Positions 62,737 to 64,000 of a stretch of DNA of 64,000 bases are shown here, piece by piece. Origin of the DNA: Metellina segmentata. Lineage: Eukaryota; Arthropoda; Arachnida; Araneae; Tetragnathidae. Numbering within the stretch: position 1 is the stretch's first letter; the number at the start of each line of letters is the position of its first letter. Below the pieces are notes generated by a model, which saw only the letters and a program-made list of their open reading frames with translations, ran no database searches and had not been told where the DNA came from. The position numbers and the translations under genes were made by a program. The stretch lies in the NCBI GenBank assembly GCA_947359465.1, contig OX375872.1:133102011-133166010 (forward strand), in the 5' to 3' direction.

Positions 62737-63045
62737 AGTGGTGAAGTGTCTTCAAGCACTAGATCAAAGAGACTATTTTAGGACACCTAATCAAGACACT
62801 GCCTATAACATGCTCTTCACGAACATCTAGTTTTTCAAACGTTTGGATACTTTTCAAACGGTGTATTTTATTTATATATTTTTTGTGTTTCCTAGTACTG
62901 CCGCGTAAATGGACAGAAGTTGAAACTAAACAAATAGATCATGTCTTGTATTTAAGAGGAAAGATTCTCCAGTTATTGTGCTGTTTGTTTTGCAAGTCCA
63001 CATATGAAAGCAATCACAAATAAAAAGCCGGTAGTTTGAATCAAT
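62737..63045 (+). other. 3' UTR
   Basis: Follows the stop codon directly and ends shortly after the poly(A) signal. AT-rich, without repeats of the families seen in the introns. Confidence 0.65.
63019..63024 (+). terminator. Polyadenylation signal AATAAA
   Basis: A canonical AATAAA 283 nt after the stop codon, followed by a T-rich stretch. It is the first perfect signal downstream of the stop. Confidence 0.7.
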
Positions 63046-63477
63046 TTTTAAGTAAATGTAGCGCGGATATTTTACAGGAAAAACTAATCCTGTAATATAT
63101 ATCTATGACTAAATGTATCTGGGCATTAGATACAACGATACTGTCAGATCCCAGATTTAAATTACGAACTCACTTCTAAGTATATAGCCTTTTCTTCGAT
63201 TCCTTATTTTAACCCGGATTGATTTTTCGCTCTGTGGCATTGTTTCCCAACATCTTTTGACTCAAGGGCAGCTTTTCAGACAATTTTTTTGCTACTCGAA
63301 GACTAATCATAACTCCTATATATTTTGAATAGGGGTTTGGAAATGTCAATCGTCATCGAACATTTGCACATGTGAATTCGTAATAGAAATTTTGCCCTTA
63401 GAGGGGTTTCACGAGGTGAAAAAAAAGTTAACCTTTGAAACGAAGTGGACAACGCTATGAGCAAAAATCTTTTCCTG

Positions 63478-63692
63478 TTAACCCTCCTGGTGGTTTTTCT
63501 ACGAGGTATCTCATCATTAATAAAACTGTTCAGGTCTTAGTGAACGAGATAACTCGTCATTGGAATAAACTGACTAGATCTTGATTCCGTCATCACAAAA
63601 TTAGCAAAATCTTGGTGAAGTGATGTATAGTCATTTGCAAAATTGGTCATATCTTGGACGAGATATCTTGTCGAAACCCCTTGGAGGGTTAA
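63478..63692. mobile_element. TTAA-flanked MITE, GACGAGATATCTCGTC family, well-preserved copy
   Basis: TTAA at 63478 and 63689. The ends are TTAACCCTCCTGGTGG and (inverted) TTAACCCTCCAAGGGG. Internal units include 'acgagataactcgtcattgg' and 'ggacgagatatcttgtcgaa'. It lies beyond the gene, so the family is not restricted to introns. 63046-63477 and 63693-64000 show nothing else I can name. Confidence 0.82.
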
Positions 63693-64000
63693 GTTAAAAG
63701 CATTAAAAAGTATCGTATAAAAATGTTTTCATCAAATTTTTGAAGGGAGTTTTCTTGTCAAATTTTAAATTTTCAAGGCATTTTTGCAAAAAGATTCTTT
63801 TGGCCTAATGAGCAAAAGGACAGGGCCTCTACACCTCTGAAACCTTATGCATGGCTCTGTTTCTTAGTGCTGTCTTACTGTCCCGTATGTCATCGGAACA
63901 ATACAACCAATGATGAATTTTCTAGATTGACGAAGTTGATTTTTGTGTGCAGAATGCGAACACATTATCTGATTTATCTTTTGAAAGGATTTCTGGTACA

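Noticed and set aside
60926..61111. Tc1 transposase as a functional gene
   Set aside because: Only the C-terminal part remains, ending in an early stop, within a 570 bp deleted element.

Overview
The window is AT-rich eukaryotic DNA, very probably from an arthropod. Coding blocks are bounded by GT/AG introns, VWC modules are combined with mucin-like Ser/Thr-rich exons, and Helitrons, tRNA-derived SINEs and MITEs are abundant. The species cannot be fixed from sequence alone; a chelicerate or insect is plausible.

I can support one host gene. It runs on the + strand across nearly the whole window (first visible exon 1905-1958, stop codon 62734-62736, AATAAA at 63019). I reconstruct 21 exons, all internal ones with 1-1 phase, encoding about 5,190 residues; the 5' end (signal peptide, start codon) lies upstream of the window. 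Order: a short linker exon, a VWC domain (7501), a Ser/Thr-rich exon with repeated [IV]KG motifs (9677), a second VWC (11702), then fourteen cysteine-free Ser/Thr/Glu/Pro-rich exons (14321 to 56846, including one of 1,660 codons), a third VWC carrying an RGD tripeptide (58639), a linker (61584) and a C-terminal half-VWC ending in a basic tail (62561). This layout matches arthropod tenectin, a secreted mucin-like matrix protein whose Drosophila form is an integrin ligand. The gene here is about twice the size of the fly protein.

The introns (about three quarters of the window) are filled with repeats. Several carry their own private tandem array. Mobile elements include a related pair of about 1.6 kb Helitrons in opposite orientation (2633-4245, 44575-46140), a short Helitron (9065-9573), a Helitron 5' end (56871), two 500 bp hAT-like MITEs with perfect 8 bp target duplications, a Tc1-like deletion derivative, foldback MITEs, a tRNA-SINE with a 15 bp target duplication, many SINE fragments, and about ten copies of a TTAA-flanked MITE built around the palindrome GACGAGATATCTCGTC. 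Several are nested, giving a relative insertion order.

The most unusual spot is 44.5-46.9 kb. The acceptor and first 45 nt of exon 15 are present three times with a 213 bp period, a Helitron sits in the first copy, and splicing an extra copy to the next would create a TAG codon exactly at the exon junction. I saw no second protein-coding host gene, no functional RNA gene and no CRISPR array.
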